From assembly GCA_020722685.1 (NCBI GenBank), contig DYKH01000262.1, positions 1 to 6,283 of the forward strand: a DNA stretch of 6,283 bases, written 5' to 3'. The DNA is from Caldithrix sp. Lineage in GTDB: Bacteria > KSB1 > UBA2214 > DYKH01. Shown one piece after another: positions 6,216 through 6,283 of this stretch; position 1 is the first letter of the stretch; the number at the start of each line of letters is the position of its first letter. Both the position numbers and the translations under genes were made by a program. The notes under the pieces were generated by a model, which was given only the letters and a program-made list of their open reading frames with translations, was not told where the DNA came from and searched no databases.

Positions 6216-6283
6216 TCAACCCTCTACCTTCGCCCTCAACCGCTCCGCCGCTTCGTACCCCATCTTCATCGCGATATGCGTGT
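6216..6283 (-). CDS. C-terminal end of an unidentified convergent gene (partial)
   Basis: A minus-strand frame enters from the right edge and stops at TGA (6218-6216). The visible C-terminus is about 22 residues long and includes HIAMKMGYEAAERLRAKVEG, an Ala/Glu/Arg/Lys-rich amphipathic helix that looks like a genuine protein end. The bidirectional terminator directly beyond its stop codon supports a real gene. Too little is visible to name a family; the helix would suit the end of many cytosolic enzymes or binding proteins. The start lies outside the window. Confidence 0.6.
   Translation of the reverse strand, partial: THIAMKMGYEAAERLRAKVEG

Noticed and set aside
1..6283. CRISPR arrays, tRNA or rRNA genes, riboswitches, toxin-antitoxin pairs or defence systems
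   Set aside because: No regularly spaced repeats, RNA gene signatures or small paired genes were seen on either strand.

Overview
The window most likely comes from a member of the Chloroflexota (inference, not proven). The clues are a secreted protein with a Pro/Thr/Ser linker (PTSSPTPTQTP) and a short C-terminal FIPFVQR-type tail of the kind I recall from many exported Chloroflexota proteins, a zinc-ribbon transposase fragment of a type I associate with that phylum, and a TMTC/PMT-like membrane glycosyltransferase pair. Base composition is moderate, and the secreted-protein gene looks richer in G+C than the membrane-protein genes.

Layout. (1) Bases 1 to about 450 hold the remains of an insertion sequence. 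A minus-strand transposase start at 416 reads CX4C...CX2C, an IS1/COG3677-like N-terminus, then loses recognisable similarity between about 164 and 129, although its frame stays open to the left edge. A candidate IS end lies just upstream of its start (421-447). (2) Bases 448-629 hold no convincing gene, only a weak promoter candidate and a good ribosome binding site. (3) 630-2552 and 2588-4039 are two adjacent, collinear, paralogous polytopic GT-C fold glycosyltransferase-like proteins, probably co-transcribed. The first carries an extra C-terminal beta-sandwich, carbohydrate-binding-like domain that the second lacks. (4) A near-consensus sigma-70 promoter (4051-4079) drives a separate gene, 4175-6124, for a secreted protein with two LamG/concanavalin-A-like domains. 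(5) A bidirectional intrinsic terminator (6178-6211) separates it from the C-terminus of a convergent minus-strand gene (6216 to the right edge).

How the genes may work together. The two membrane proteins have the hallmarks of enzymes that use polyprenyl-phosphate sugars and transfer the sugar outside the membrane. The neighbouring LamG protein is exported, probably binds glycans or cell-surface material, and has a Thr/Ser/Pro-rich linker that could be a glycosylation target. That link is only a hypothesis from proximity. I see no complete, evidently new system here. The most interesting points are the asymmetric GT-C pair and the double-LamG protein with a 48-residue insertion in its first domain.
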